Numbered from the stretch's first letter, positions 44,138 to 53,156 are shown. The stretch is DNA of 64,000 bases from Aquipseudomonas guryensis (GCF_014164785.1 NZ_JACJFN010000002.1:434001-498000), one strand, 5' to 3'. The notes: generated from the sequence alone by a model not told the origin. Numbers and translations: made by a program.

Positions 44138-46282
44138 ATGACTGACGCCATCCGTTACGAAAAGGGCCAGGACAATATCGTCGTCCTGACCATCGACATG
44201 CCTGGCCAGAGCGCCAACACCATGAACGCCCAGTACCGCGAGGCCATGGGTGCCACCGTGGCGCGCCTGGAGGCCGAGAAGGACTCCATCGCCGGGATCA
44301 TCATCACTTCCGCGAAGAAGACATTCTTCGCTGGCGGCGACCTGGGCGAGCTGATCAAGGTCACCAAGGCCGACGCCAAGCCGTTCTACGACATGGTCCT
44401 AGGCATCAAGGGCCAGCTGCGCCGCCTGGAGACCCTGGGCAAGCCGGTGGTCGCTGCCATCAATGGCGCCGCGCTGGGCGGCGGCTGGGAAATCTGCCTT
44501 GCTTGCCACCACCGCATCGCCCTGGACAACTCCAGTGTTCAGCTTGGCCTGCCGGAAGTGACCCTCGGCCTGCTGCCCGGTGGCGGCGGCGTGGTACGCA
44601 TGGTGCGCCTGCTAGGCCTGGAGAAGGCGCTGCCGTACCTGGCCGAAGGCAAGAAGGTGCGCCCGGATGCGGCGCTCAAAGCCGGCCTGATCCACGATAC
44701 AGCCGCGACTGCCGAAGAGATGCTGAGCAAGGCGCGCGCCTGGATTGCCGCCAACCCGACCGCCGTGCAGCCGTGGGACACCAAGGGCTACAAGATCCCC
44801 GGCGGCACCCCGAGCACCCCGGCTGTGGCGCAGATGCTGGCCATCGCGCCGAGCGTGCTGCGTGACAAGACCAAAGGCTGCTTCCCGGCGCCGGAGAAGA
44901 TCATGTGCGCCGCCGTCGAGGGCGCGCAGGTCGACTTCGACACCGCGCAGATCATCGAGGCGCGCTACTTCACCGAGCTGACCACCGGCCAGGTGGCGAA
45001 GAACATGATCGGCACCTTCTGGTTCCAGCTCAACGAGATCAACGCCGGCAGCTCACGCCCGCAGGGTATCCCGCAGTACGTTACCAAGAAGGTCGGCGTG
45101 CTCGGCGCCGGCATGATGGGCGCCGGCATCGCCTATGTGTCGGCGGCCGCCGGCATCGAGGTGGTGCTGAAAGACGTGTCCATCGAGGCGGCGGAGAAGG
45201 GCAAGGCCTACTCGGCCAAGCTGCTCGACAAAAAGGTCAGCCGTGGGCAGATGACGGCCGAGAAGCGCGAGGCCTTCCTCGCGCGGATCAAGCCGACCGT
45301 CAGCGACGCCGACTTCGACGGCTGCGACCTGATCATCGAGGCGGTGTTCGAGGATCGCGGTCTCAAAGCCAAGGTCACCGCCGCCGCCGAAAGCGCTGCG
45401 CTGAGCGACGCGGTGATCGCTTCAAACACCTCGACCCTGCCGATCACCGGCCTGGCCACGGCGGTGCAGAAGCAGGACAAGTTCATCGGCCTGCACTTCT
45501 TCAGCCCGGTCGACAAGATGCCACTGGTGGAGATCATCCGCGGCGCCAAGACCAGCGACGAGACCCTGGCCCGTGGCTTCGACTACGTGCTGCAGATCAA
45601 GAAGACCCCGATCGTGGTCGAGGACAGCCGCGGCTTCTTCACCTCGCGGGTGTTCGGCACCTTCACCAACGAAGGCATCGCCATGCTCGGCGAGGGCGTC
45701 AGCGCGGCGATGATCGAGAACGAGGCGCGCAAGGCCGGCATGCCGGTGGGCCCGCTGGCGATCAGCGACGAAGTGTCGATGAGCCTGATGGAACATATCC
45801 GCCAGCAGACCGTCGCCGACCTGGCAGCCGAGGGCAAGAGCATCCCGCAGCACCCGGCGTTCAACGTCATCGAGCTGATGCTCAAGGAGTACAAACGTCC
45901 GGGCAAGGCCGCCGGCGGTGGTTTCTACGAGTACCCGGAGGGTGGCAAGAAGCACCTGTGGCCGCAGCTCAAGGCGCGCTTCGAGAAGGCCGATGCGCAG
46001 ATATCTCAGGAAGACGTGCGTGATCGCATCCTGTTTATCCAGGCGATCGAGACCGTGCGCTGCGTGGAGGAGGGTGTATTGAAGTCCGTCGCGGACGCCA
46101 ATATCGGCTCGATCTTCGGCATCGGCTTCGCCGCCTGGACCGGCGGGGCGCTGCAGTTCATCAACCAGTACGGCATCCAGGACTTCGTTGCCCGCGCCCA
46201 GTACCTGGCCGAGCAGTACGGCGAGCGCTTCCTGCCGCCGGCGCTGCTGCTGGAAAAGGCAGCCAAGGGCGAACAGTTCTGA
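44138..46282 (+). CDS. Enoyl-CoA hydratase / 3-hydroxyacyl-CoA dehydrogenase, PA1737/FadJ-type
   Basis: This 714-residue bifunctional beta-oxidation enzyme has an N-terminal crotonase domain (about 1-190) with catalytic Glu118 (GGGWEICLAC) and Glu140 (LPEVTLG) and the oxyanion loop FAGGDLGEL. An NAD-binding Rossmann domain follows (GVLGAGMMGAGIA, about 322-334) with the catalytic His453 (LHFFSPVDKMPLVE). The C-terminal half is the helical dimerisation domain. It works with the upstream thiolase. AAGAAAA/GGAG lie just before the ATG. Confidence 0.95.
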   Translation: MTDAIRYEKGQDNIVVLTIDMPGQSANTMNAQYREAMGATVARLEAEKDSIAGIIITSAKKTFFAGGDLGELIKVTKADAKPFYDMVLGIKGQLRRLETLGKPVVAAINGAALGGGWEICLACHHRIALDNSSVQLGLPEVTLGLLPGGGGVVRMVRLLGLEKALPYLAEGKKVRPDAALKAGLIHDTAATAEEMLSKARAWIAANPTAVQPWDTKGYKIPGGTPSTPAVAQMLAIAPSVLRDKTKGCFPAPEKIMCAAVEGAQVDFDTAQIIEARYFTELTTGQVAKNMIGTFWFQLNEINAGSSRPQGIPQYVTKKVGVLGAGMMGAGIAYVSAAAGIEVVLKDVSIEAAEKGKAYSAKLLDKKVSRGQMTAEKREAFLARIKPTVSDADFDGCDLIIEAVFEDRGLKAKVTAAAESAALSDAVIASNTSTLPITGLATAVQKQDKFIGLHFFSPVDKMPLVEIIRGAKTSDETLARGFDYVLQIKKTPIVVEDSRGFFTSRVFGTFTNEGIAMLGEGVSAAMIENEARKAGMPVGPLAISDEVSMSLMEHIRQQTVADLAAEGKSIPQHPAFNVIELMLKEYKRPGKAAGGGFYEYPEGGKKHLWPQLKARFEKADAQISQEDVRDRILFIQAIETVRCVEEGVLKSVADANIGSIFGIGFAAWTGGALQFINQYGIQDFVARAQYLAEQYGERFLPPALLLEKAAKGEQF

Positions 46283-46312
46283 GTTTGCCCGGCGAGTTGG
46301 CAATGCCCTGAC

Positions 46313-46339
46313 AAACCGGCCCCTGTGGGCCGGTTTTTT
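46313..46339 (+). terminator. Intrinsic terminator of the beta-oxidation operon
   Basis: AAACCGGCCC / GGGCCGGTTT with a CTGT loop and T6 lies 30 bases after the stop. Confidence 0.9.
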
Positions 46340-46523
46340 ATTGGTCTGACTGACTGTCGATGCAGGACTGCACTCAAGCATGCAGGGTAGAGATGCTTTG
46401 CAGGGCCGGCTGCAGTTCCGCTGTTCTGGAGCCTCTGCAGTGTTTGAACTGCATTGCGCGGGGCTTTCCCTGTAGGCTGGGCGACAAGTGCATTGAGCCG
46501 GCTTGCGAGCTGTGGGGGTAGAT

Positions 46524-47033
46524 ATGGAACACGCCATGAAGCGCCGATGCAGGCGAGCAGGGATGCTGGGCGTGGCCTGGCTGGTCGGTTTGGCTGTTTC
46601 GGCAGCCCATGCCGAGGGCAAGATCAACGACCAAAACGACCCGCAGAGCGGTGCCCGGGTGGTGAGCTTTGTTCAAGAGGCCGTCTCGCAGCGCATCACC
46701 CTGAATTTCTTCGGAATGAGTGATCCGCAAAGCCGCGAAGTGCAGTTGACCCTGGTGCTGATGCGTGGCGACGATAAACCGCGTTACCTAGGGTGCGATC
46801 AGATCGATGTGCGCGTCGGTGGCATGCGCATTGGTCACCAGGAGAAGATCGAGCGCAGCCCCCTCAAGGTCGGCGTCGTCGAGTACATCTACGTGCCCTT
46901 GCGCTCGCGCGATCTACAGCCTTTGGCGCTGGCCCAGCGTCTGGACTACAGCGTGTGTGGCGATAGCGGCAGTGCGACGGCGGAAGAAATAGCCGGCGTG
47001 CGTGAGGTGCTCAAGCGCCTGAAATTGCTCTGA
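46524..47033 (+). CDS. Secreted protein of unknown function
   Basis: This 169-residue protein has an N-terminal export signal (basic KRRCRRAG, then MLGVAWLVGLAVSAAHA|EG). The start at 46524 has GGGGGT a few bases upstream, and a second ATG at 46536 is possible. The mature part is predicted beta-rich, with two cysteines (LGCDQ, YSVCGD) that may pair, and a helical end (AEEIAGVREVLKRLKLL). I do not recognise a family. Confidence 0.75.
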   Translation: MEHAMKRRCRRAGMLGVAWLVGLAVSAAHAEGKINDQNDPQSGARVVSFVQEAVSQRITLNFFGMSDPQSREVQLTLVLMRGDDKPRYLGCDQIDVRVGGMRIGHQEKIERSPLKVGVVEYIYVPLRSRDLQPLALAQRLDYSVCGDSGSATAEEIAGVREVLKRLKLL

Positions 47034-47058
47034 GCCGCTAGAGCAGCGGCCAGGCTCA

Positions 47059-47268
47059 TCAGGCAGCCTGGCACCAACCGTTCTGCATGCACACCACTTC
47101 GTGGATATCCAGCTTCTCGTCCTGGCGGGTTGGCATGCGCAGAGTCAACAGGCTGCCGTCCTCCAGGTGCACGGTGGCTTCCGACTCGAAGCGCAAGCCG
47201 GACTCGTCAAAGCTGGCATAGGTGACGCCGTAGGTACGGGTGCTGGAGAAGGCTTCGTTGATGGTCAT
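47059..47268 (-). CDS. Small hypothetical protein, 69 residues
   Basis: It starts at 47268 (MTINEAFSSTRTYG) with GAGG 8 bases upstream. The middle is beta-rich with alternating charges (RFESEATVHLEDGSLLTLRMP). There are two cysteines near the end (VVCMQNGWC). No signal peptide and no family known to me. It may be co-transcribed with the small secreted peptide gene just upstream (44 bases). Confidence 0.65.
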   Translation of the reverse strand: MTINEAFSSTRTYGVTYASFDESGLRFESEATVHLEDGSLLTLRMPTRQDEKLDIHEVVCMQNGWCQAA

Positions 47269-47312
47269 CGTCACGTCCTCGTTAGCCGGGGCCGGGTAGC
47301 GGCCCCTCTGGC

Positions 47313-47417
47313 TTACTTGCGGTGGGTGGCCTGTTGGGCCTGGTGGTTGTGCGCGGCGGCGGGGCTGTGGAAGGCGGAAGCCGCGATCAGGCTGGCGATG
47401 GCTGCGAAACTGCTCAT
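47313..47417 (-). CDS. 34-residue secreted or periplasmic peptide
   Basis: It reads MSSFAAIASLIAASAFHSPAA.. and then a His/Gln-rich tail (AHNHQAQQATHRK). AGGAG lies 7 bases before the ATG, the best ribosome site among the small frames here. The hydrophobic part is signal-like with a possible cleavage after PAAA. The His-rich tail could bind metal (inference). It precedes the 69-residue protein gene. Confidence 0.55.
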   Translation of the reverse strand: MSSFAAIASLIAASAFHSPAAAHNHQAQQATHRK

Positions 47418-47642
47418 GGGGTATCTCCTGTACGGGTGATGGGTTGAATCCGACGCCTGCATCATTGACGAGACGCCCCATCGACAGAAGTGAATGGCGA
47501 GCATGGTAACTATCAAGGCCGATGATGGTTGCCGGATGTCGGCTGATGCGCCTGACAGCCCCGTGGATATTGCGTTGCAGAGCACTTCGATGCAGGCTTA
47601 GCGCCTTCTTCCAACCCTCCGTCGAGTCAGGTAATCCGCTTA

Positions 47643-48371
47643 ATGTCACTGCGCATCTGCATTCTGGAAACCGATGTCCTTCGCCCTGAACTGATCGAGC
47701 AATACCAGGGCTACGGCCGCATGTTCGAGCGCCTGTTCGAGCGTCAGCCGATACCTGCGCAGTTCAGCGTGTACAACGTCATGCAGGGCGACTACCCGAG
47801 CGATGACGAGCAATACGATGCGTACCTGATTACCGGCAGCAAGGCCGATTCCTTCGGCAGCGACCCCTGGATCCAGACGCTCAAGGTTTACCTGCAGCAG
47901 CGCTACCAGCGTGGCGACAAGCTGCTCGGCGTGTGTTTCGGCCACCAGCTGCTGGCCCTGATGTTTGGCGGCCATACCGAGCGTGCGCAGCAGGGCTGGG
48001 GCGTGGGTATCCATCGTTACGAGGTCAAGCAACAACCGGCCTGGATGAGCCCGGCGCTGCAGCAGCTGACCTTGCTGATCAGCCACCAGGACCAGGTCAC
48101 TGCGCTGCCGGAAAAGGCCACGCTGCTGGCGTCCAGTCCGTTCTGCCCGATTGCCGCCTACTGCATCGACGACCAGGTGCTGTGCTTCCAGGGCCATCCG
48201 GAGTTCATCCACGACTACTCGCGGGCGCTGCTGGATATCCGTCAGAAGTGCATTGGCGAGCCGACCTACCAGCAGGCCGTGGCCAGCCTGGAGCAGGATC
48301 ATCAGGGGCATCTGGTTGCCGAATGGATGATGCGTTTCGTCGCCCACGGCAAGGGCACGCAGACCGCCTGA
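47643..48371 (+). CDS. Class I glutamine amidotransferase-like protein
   Basis: This 242-residue protein has the GATase1 catalytic Cys98 (GVCFGHQLL), His185 and Glu187 (QGHPEF). It stands alone, with no synthetase partner, as in the GuaA-N-like/YfeJ or gamma-glutamyl-hydrolase-type group. Possible roles are hydrolysis of gamma-glutamyl compounds or aminotransfer to an unknown acceptor. It is followed by a palindromic repeat pair. Confidence 0.88.
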   Translation: MSLRICILETDVLRPELIEQYQGYGRMFERLFERQPIPAQFSVYNVMQGDYPSDDEQYDAYLITGSKADSFGSDPWIQTLKVYLQQRYQRGDKLLGVCFGHQLLALMFGGHTERAQQGWGVGIHRYEVKQQPAWMSPALQQLTLLISHQDQVTALPEKATLLASSPFCPIAAYCIDDQVLCFQGHPEFIHDYSRALLDIRQKCIGEPTYQQAVASLEQDHQGHLVAEWMMRFVAHGKGTQTA

Positions 48372-48392
48372 GATAGCAAGTCGCCAGCGCCC

Positions 48393-48467
48393 GTAGCCCG
48401 GATGCAATCCGGGGCGGCCGCTGGTGATCGCTTGGGTGCCTGTAATTCCCGGATTGCATCCGGGCTA
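48393..48467. repeat. Palindromic repeat pair (REP/BIME-like, family 1)
   Basis: GTAGCCCGGATGCAATCCGG (48393-48412) and its inverted copy CCCGGATTGCATCCGGGCTA (48448-48467) match the pair at 3721-3871. It lies between convergent genes, and the right copy ends 4 bases from the corA stop. Confidence 0.85.
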
Positions 48468-48471
48468 GGTT

Positions 48472-49443
48472 TTACAGCCAGTTCATCCGCTTGAAGTTGG
48501 CAAACAGGCCGACGCAGCCCACGCCGATGATGCCGAGCACGCCGAAGTAGCCGTAGTGCCAGGTCAGCTCCGGCATGTGCTGGAAGTTCATGCCGTAAAT
48601 CCCCGCCACCGCCGTAGGGAACGCCAGGATCGCCGCCCAGGCGGCGAACTTGCGCTGGGTCAGGCTTTGCCGCGATGACTCCAGCAGCAGACCTATCTCG
48701 ATGGCGTGGTCGGCCATCTCGCGCAGCCCGGTCAGGTCTTCCAACAGGCGCGTGACGTGGATCGCGATGTCGCGAAAGTACGGGCGCATGTGCTTGTCGA
48801 TGAAGGGAAAGTCGAGCTGTTGCAGCTCCTGGCAGATCTCCACCATCGGTGCAATCTGCCGGCGCAGACGCAGCAGGTCACGCCGCAGGCCGTGGATGCG
48901 CTCCACGTCGGCCTGGGTCAGTGGGCGACCGAGCACGGTTTGTTCGATGTCTTCCAGTTCGCCGTGAATGCAGTCCATCAGCGGCCGGTAGTTTTCCATG
49001 ACGAAGCTGAGCAGGGCGTAGAGCACGAAGTCCTCGCCGTGTTCTAGCAGCAGTGGCTTGGCTTCGCAGCGCTGGCGCACCGTGGAGTAGGGCGCCGAGT
49101 TGCCGTAGCGGGCGCTGATTACATAGCCTTTGCCGGCGAACAACTGGGTTTCGATGAATTGCAGGCGCCCTTCATCGCGGATCGGCGAATAGAGCACCAT
49201 AAACAGCGCATCGCCGAAGGTTTCCAGCTTGGGGCGGGTGTGCTGGGCGATGGCGTCTTCCATGGCCAGCTCGTGCAGGTTGAACTGCTGCTGCAGGCAC
49301 TGCAGTTCCTCGCTGCTGGGGTCGCGCAGACCGATCCAGACGAAATGCTCGGGGCGGGTGGCCCACTGCTTGCCTTCATCGAGAGTGAAGTCGGCGACTT
49401 TCCGACCTTTGCTGTAGGCAGCGGCGGCAACGATCTGGCCCAT
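48472..49443 (-). CDS. corA: CorA-family magnesium/divalent cation transporter
   Basis: This 323-residue protein has a long cytoplasmic alpha/beta funnel domain and two C-terminal TM helices. The family signature G284-M285-N286 (YGMNFQHMPEL) is at the periplasmic end of TM1. The basic C-terminus KRMNWL is typical. It forms a pentameric channel for Mg2+ (some members also Zn2+, Co2+ or Ni2+). It is monocistronic. Confidence 0.93.
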   Translation of the reverse strand: MGQIVAAAAYSKGRKVADFTLDEGKQWATRPEHFVWIGLRDPSSEELQCLQQQFNLHELAMEDAIAQHTRPKLETFGDALFMVLYSPIRDEGRLQFIETQLFAGKGYVISARYGNSAPYSTVRQRCEAKPLLLEHGEDFVLYALLSFVMENYRPLMDCIHGELEDIEQTVLGRPLTQADVERIHGLRRDLLRLRRQIAPMVEICQELQQLDFPFIDKHMRPYFRDIAIHVTRLLEDLTGLREMADHAIEIGLLLESSRQSLTQRKFAAWAAILAFPTAVAGIYGMNFQHMPELTWHYGYFGVLGIIGVGCVGLFANFKRMNWL

Positions 49444-49497
49444 GGGTATTCCTCTGCGGTGCGATGACGCAGCTTAACCCGCCGCGCATGCAGATGG

Positions 49498-49523
49498 AAA
49501 AAGGCCCGGACTGTGCCGGGCCT
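49498..49523 (-). terminator. Intrinsic terminator of the YajG-like gene
   Basis: On the minus strand GGCCCGG / CCGGGCC with a 6-base loop is followed by T5, just after the stop at 49530. Confidence 0.85.
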
Positions 49524-49529
49524 GTGGGC

Positions 49530-50201
49530 TCACTGCTTTGCCAGGACTGCGCGGACCTGCGGGTCATCGATGATCTGCCGCAGCTGTTCGCGGTAGGCGA
49601 TCAGGATGTTGTTCTGTGGCGAGTCACTGGCCTTCTGCACGATCACATCACGCTCGGTAATGTTCTTGCTGAGCACTTCGCCGCTATCTATCTGGTAAAC
49701 CCGGATGTTGGTGTCGGTGTCGAAGTTGAAGTCCGATACCCAGTTGAGGTTGATGCTGAAGTACCACTCCTTCAACTCCAGCGCCAGCAGGGTCTTGGCA
49801 TTGGCTTGCTTAAGGGCCGCCTCGGCTTCGGCGGCGCTGGGCAGGTGATCCATCTTCACGGCCTGTGCTTGCCAGCCTTTCTGCTGCAGGCCATTGCTCA
49901 GGCGATGCTCAAGGAATTCAGCCAGGTCGCGCTCCTTATCGCCTTCGGCGACTGCGAGTACCTGTGGCACGCTCCAGTCGAAGGGAATACCGAAGGAGCC
50001 GTGGGCCACGCCGACGAACTCGCGCGGTTTACCCTTCTGGACGCGTGTGCGGTTGTCGATCACGGTGATCAACACGCTGTCGTCATTCTGGTAGGCCGGT
50101 TGTGGCAGTTGCTGCTCGAACGGGATGGACGTCACGCAGCCGGTGGTCAGCGCTGCAGCAAGCAGGGCACCACACAGTTTGAGAACGGAGGAAATTCGCA
50201 T
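49530..50201 (-). CDS. YajG-like lipoprotein
   Basis: This 223-residue lipoprotein has a signal peptide with lipobox LTTGC (Cys22). The body fits the YajG/uncharacterised lipoprotein family: a beta-rich start (SVLITVIDNRTRV), a helical LAEFLEHRLSNGLQQKGW and a central strand pair (LLALELKEWYFSINLNWVSDFNFDTDTNIRVY). It is probably outer-membrane anchored. Role unknown, though the layout resembles proteins that assemble or stabilise envelope complexes. It is monocistronic. Confidence 0.8.
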   Translation of the reverse strand: MRISSVLKLCGALLAAALTTGCVTSIPFEQQLPQPAYQNDDSVLITVIDNRTRVQKGKPREFVGVAHGSFGIPFDWSVPQVLAVAEGDKERDLAEFLEHRLSNGLQQKGWQAQAVKMDHLPSAAEAEAALKQANAKTLLALELKEWYFSINLNWVSDFNFDTDTNIRVYQIDSGEVLSKNITERDVIVQKASDSPQNNILIAYREQLRQIIDDPQVRAVLAKQ

Positions 50202-50405
50202 AGGGAGTAGTTCTTTCTGACGGATTTATGGAAAGACGCGGAGCAAATGAGTGCTCGCATCCAGTAAACGTCAGAGGCCCGTTTCATGACCGAAACGATG
50301 ATGTATCAGGCCTCCATGCCTGCAGTGTCTATCCAGTGCAGAACGCTACGATAACCAAGTGATGGCCATGTGCCAATGCATTGAGTGGAAAAGAACTTAT
50401 TGCAA

Positions 50406-51131
50406 TTACCTGGCTTCGACGAGCTGCTGGTCGAGCTGCTCGATGCACTCGCGCATCAGCGTCTGGCAGCGTTCCATCAACTGCGGCAGGTCGTCCAGGG
50501 TCAGGTCCAGGGTCGGGATGGCCGGCAGCGAGCGGATCATGATGCGGCCGCTGTCCCAGCTGTTGAGCTTGATGCGCTTGGCGTAGCTGCTGACGCACAC
50601 CGGAATGATCGGTACGCCGGCGGCGATGGCCATCTGGAATGCGCCTTTCTTGAACGGCAGCAGGCCGTTGCCGAGGTTGCGGGTGCCTTCCGGGAACACC
50701 CAGATCGAGGTATCGCGATGCTGCAGGGTCTCGGTGGTGGTGAGCATGGCCTCTTTGGCCTTGCGCGCATTGCCCCGGTCGATCAGCACGTTGCCGGCCA
50801 GCCAGTAGAGTTGGCCGAAGAATGGCACCCACTTCAGACTCTTCTTGCCGATGCTCACCGTGCGCGGCGGCACCACGCGGCCGAGTACGTACAGGTCGTA
50901 GTTGGACTGGTGGTTGGCAATGATCACGCAGGACTGTTTCTGGTTGAACAGGCTCTGCACATCGGTTTTAACCCGCAGACGCAGCATGCACAGGGCCGGC
51001 AGCGAATACAGGCGCGCGCACAGGCGGCTGTTGTCCGGGTTGAACGGGCGGCACAGGCCGAGCAGCAAGCCAAGAATTCCGGCAATGATGAAGTGCAGAC
51101 CCATCAGCAGCATGCGGGGGAGGAAAAGCAT
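50406..51131 (-). CDS. plsC: 1-acyl-sn-glycerol-3-phosphate acyltransferase
   Basis: This 241-residue membrane acyltransferase makes phosphatidic acid from lysophosphatidic acid. Motif I is His74-x4-Asp79 (NHQSNYD). Motif III is FPEGTR (146-151), and motif IV (VPIIPVCVS) is present. The N-terminus holds a hydrophobic anchor (about 5-28). The G+C-rich gene is monocistronic. No clear terminator was found in the 200 bases after it. Confidence 0.93.
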   Translation of the reverse strand: MLFLPRMLLMGLHFIIAGILGLLLGLCRPFNPDNSRLCARLYSLPALCMLRLRVKTDVQSLFNQKQSCVIIANHQSNYDLYVLGRVVPPRTVSIGKKSLKWVPFFGQLYWLAGNVLIDRGNARKAKEAMLTTTETLQHRDTSIWVFPEGTRNLGNGLLPFKKGAFQMAIAAGVPIIPVCVSSYAKRIKLNSWDSGRIMIRSLPAIPTLDLTLDDLPQLMERCQTLMRECIEQLDQQLVEAR

Positions 51132-51272
51132 CGAGTAGGCCTGTAGGCAGACAAAAAGGCGCGCAGTGTACGGGCGTGCACTGCTTTCGGCAATTGACCC
51201 CGATCAGAGGTTATTACCGGGCATTTCCACTCCGATAGCTGCCGGTACGTGGCCTGTTCGGCCCTGAAAGCA

Positions 51273-51297
51273 AAAGCCCGGCACTTGGCCGGGCTTT
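51273..51297 (-). terminator. Intrinsic terminator of the crotonase gene
   Basis: AAAGCCCGGC / GCCGGGCTTT with a 5-base loop lies just after the stop at 51314 on the minus strand, followed by TTTTGC. Confidence 0.8.
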
Positions 51298-51313
51298 GCA
51301 GGGAACGAGGTAA

Positions 51314-52003
51314 TCAGCCGAGGTGCTGCTGATCCAGCTCGATGGCCTTGTCCAGGGTTTCCAGGAAGGCCTTGCGCACTTTCAGCTTGGTGTTCTTGTG
51401 CGCGGTCATGTTGATTTTCTTCAACTGCTGGGCGGTAGCGACGGCGGTGGCCATCAGCTCTTCGGTTGGCACAACCTTGTCGAGGAAGCCGGCATCTACG
51501 GCGCCTTGCGGATTGAAGATCTCGCCATTGATCACCGAACGGTGGAAGGCCGACTTGCGCAGACGGTCACGGGCCAGCTCAATGCCGGCGTGGTGCATGG
51601 TCATGCCGATCTGCACTTCGTTCAGGCCGATGTTGAACGGGCCTTCCACGCCGATGCGGTAGTCGGCCGAGAGCAGGATGAAGGCGCCCTTGGCAATGGC
51701 GTGGCCCGGGCAGGCGACGATGATCGGGAAGGGGTGCGACAGCATGCGACGGGCCAGGGTGGAACCAGCGGTGACCAGGGCCACGGCGTTCTGCGGGCCG
51801 GAAGTCATCACCTTGAGGTCGTAACCGCCGGACAGGATGCCCGGCTGGCCGGTGATGATCACCACGGCGCGATCCTGCACGGCCTGATCCAGGGCGGCAT
51901 TGAAGGCGGCAATCACATCCGGGGAGATGGCGTTCACCTTGCCGTTGTTCAGGGTCAGGGTGGCAATGCCGTCTTCGAGTTGGTAGCTGATCAGGTCGCT
52001 CAT
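51314..52003 (-). CDS. Crotonase/enoyl-CoA hydratase family protein
   Basis: This 229-residue protein has a crotonase fold: GIATLTLNNGKVNAISPDVI, the oxyanion-hole region ILSGGYDL and GHAIAKGAFILLSADYRIG, and LNEVQIGMTM. One of the two catalytic glutamates of true hydratases (at the GGG.E position) is replaced (AKGAFIL), so the reaction is uncertain: isomerase, hydrolase or other. It is monocistronic with its own terminator. Confidence 0.9.
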   Translation of the reverse strand: MSDLISYQLEDGIATLTLNNGKVNAISPDVIAAFNAALDQAVQDRAVVIITGQPGILSGGYDLKVMTSGPQNAVALVTAGSTLARRMLSHPFPIIVACPGHAIAKGAFILLSADYRIGVEGPFNIGLNEVQIGMTMHHAGIELARDRLRKSAFHRSVINGEIFNPQGAVDAGFLDKVVPTEELMATAVATAQQLKKINMTAHKNTKLKVRKAFLETLDKAIELDQQHLG

Positions 52004-52199
52004 GGCGGGGTTCCTAGTCCTGGAGTGGGCTGAAGTGGCGCTGACGTTACCCAGCGTGGCGCTGCGGGTAAAGCGCTTTGGCTGACCGCCTGGTCATTGC
52101 CATTGGTCTGCTGTCATCTATCGAGGTCATCGGCTCAGCCAATTGGCTGCTATACCCATGACTGTCTTAGGTTAGCCAGCAACCTGAGGAGTGCCGAAC

Positions 52200-52418
52200 A
52201 TGTATCGAATGATCCCCCTGATTTTGCGGGTCAGCGCAGTGCTTCTGCTGTTGGGTCTGATCCTGTGGGCCGGCAGCAGCCACAGTCACACACCTTATGG
52301 CGTGTTGCAGGTGTTTGCCCTGAGCCTGTTCTTTTCCCTGGGTTTCCTTCTGTTTGGTGGCCAGCGCTTCACTGAGGTCAGGCAGGAACGCCGCCAGCGC
52401 GCTCGGCATTCTGCATAA
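52200..52418 (+). CDS. Small two-TM membrane protein
   Basis: This 72-residue protein starts at 52200, with GAGGAG 8 bases upstream. Two hydrophobic helices (about 5-24 and 35-53) flank a His-containing loop (SSHSHTPYG), and the tail is very basic (RQERRQRARHSA). Unknown family. Confidence 0.7.
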   Translation: MYRMIPLILRVSAVLLLLGLILWAGSSHSHTPYGVLQVFALSLFFSLGFLLFGGQRFTEVRQERRQRARHSA

Positions 52419-52510
52419 GCGCATGAATCGACTGAAAAAAACTTTTGCCTTAAGCCGGCCGTTCGGCTACATTAGCGCGCCTCGACGGACTGACCAGTTC
52501 GACGAGACCC

Positions 52511-52600
52511 GGTGAAGTGTCCGAGCGGTTGAAGGAGCACGCCTGGAAAGTGTGTATACGGGAAACCGTATCGTGGGTTCGAATCCCACCTTCACCGCCA
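52511..52600 (+). tRNA. tRNA-Ser (anticodon GGA)
   Basis: This 90-nt class II tRNA has the acceptor GGTGAAG / CTTCACC, discriminator G and encoded CCA, and a T-arm GGGTTCGAATCCC. The long variable arm (TATACGGGAAACCGTATC region) is typical of tRNA-Ser. The anticodon loop CTGGAAA gives GGA (52545-52547), reading UCC/UCU. A terminator follows at 52610. Confidence 0.97.
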
Positions 52601-52609
52601 GACAAATCA

Positions 52610-52644
52610 AACCCCTGAAAGAGCAATCTTTCAGGGGTTTTTTG
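52610..52644 (+). terminator. Intrinsic terminator of tRNA-Ser
   Basis: AACCCCTGAAAG / CTTTCAGGGGTT with the loop AGCAAT and a T-run. A near copy is found at 53525-53562. Confidence 0.92.
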
Positions 52645-52836
52645 TTTCTGGTGTCCGCCAGTGTCGATGAAGTGTCGAAAACCGGACCCTGTCTCCTTTC
52701 CCAAGAAGCTCATTATTTCAATAGGTTAAGGTTAGCTTTGACATGCTGAGGTCGCTTTCGGGCAAGGCCGCTACTGGCAGGCAGATAGCTGCGCGTTATA
52801 TCAGGATCAGGGTTTACCCAACTCGGTGGGGATCGC

Positions 52837-52862
52837 AAAAAAAAGCGCCCAGGGGAGGGCGC
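52837..52862 (-). terminator. Intrinsic terminator of the small secreted protein gene
   Basis: On the minus strand GCGCCC / GGGCGC with a 6-base loop is followed by T8. It lies about 70 bases after the stop at 52929. Confidence 0.85.
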
Positions 52863-52928
52863 ATAGGGTAAATCTCTTTGCAAAGGAGCTCATGGGGCCT
52901 TAGAGGTGGACTCGGAAGGGGGAAGAAG

Positions 52929-53156
52929 TCAGCACTCTTTGGTTGCGTGGTTGCCTTCTGCAATACCTTTTTCAGTGGTCGCGCCTTTCTGGCTAACAAC
53001 TTGAGTAGCCTTGTTATCTTTCCCGTGAATACTTTCTTGAGTTTGCTTGAAATCACTTGCTGCTTTCAAAGTGCGGTCGAAACCATCCTCCGCAAGTACG
53101 GAGGTAGTAGCGCCAAGGACAAGCATTCCAGCGAGTGCAATATTTGCAATTTTCAT
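52929..53156 (-). CDS. Small secreted protein within the tRNA-Ser-bounded segment
   Basis: This 75-residue protein has the signal peptide MKIANIALAGMLVLGATTSVLA. The mature part begins EDGFDRTLKAASDFKQTQE and is short, charged and Thr/Lys/Gln-rich, ending in a single Cys. The start of the mature chain (AE-x-G-x-DR) faintly recalls PtrA-type small periplasmic proteins, but I would not name it so. It is AT-richer than its neighbours, has its own terminator and lies inside the 0.9-kb segment framed by duplicated tRNA-Ser 3' ends. Confidence 0.75.
   Translation of the reverse strand: MKIANIALAGMLVLGATTSVLAEDGFDRTLKAASDFKQTQESIHGKDNKATQVVSQKGATTEKGIAEGNHATKEC

Noticed and set aside
42769-44151. 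Minus-strand open frame (460 codons) antisense to the thiolase
   Set aside because: Same reason: an antisense shadow with no motif, while the plus strand encodes a complete thiolase with catalytic residues.
45422-46627. Minus-strand open frame (401 codons) antisense to the FadJ-type gene
   Set aside because: It runs across a terminator and a gene boundary and has no motif.
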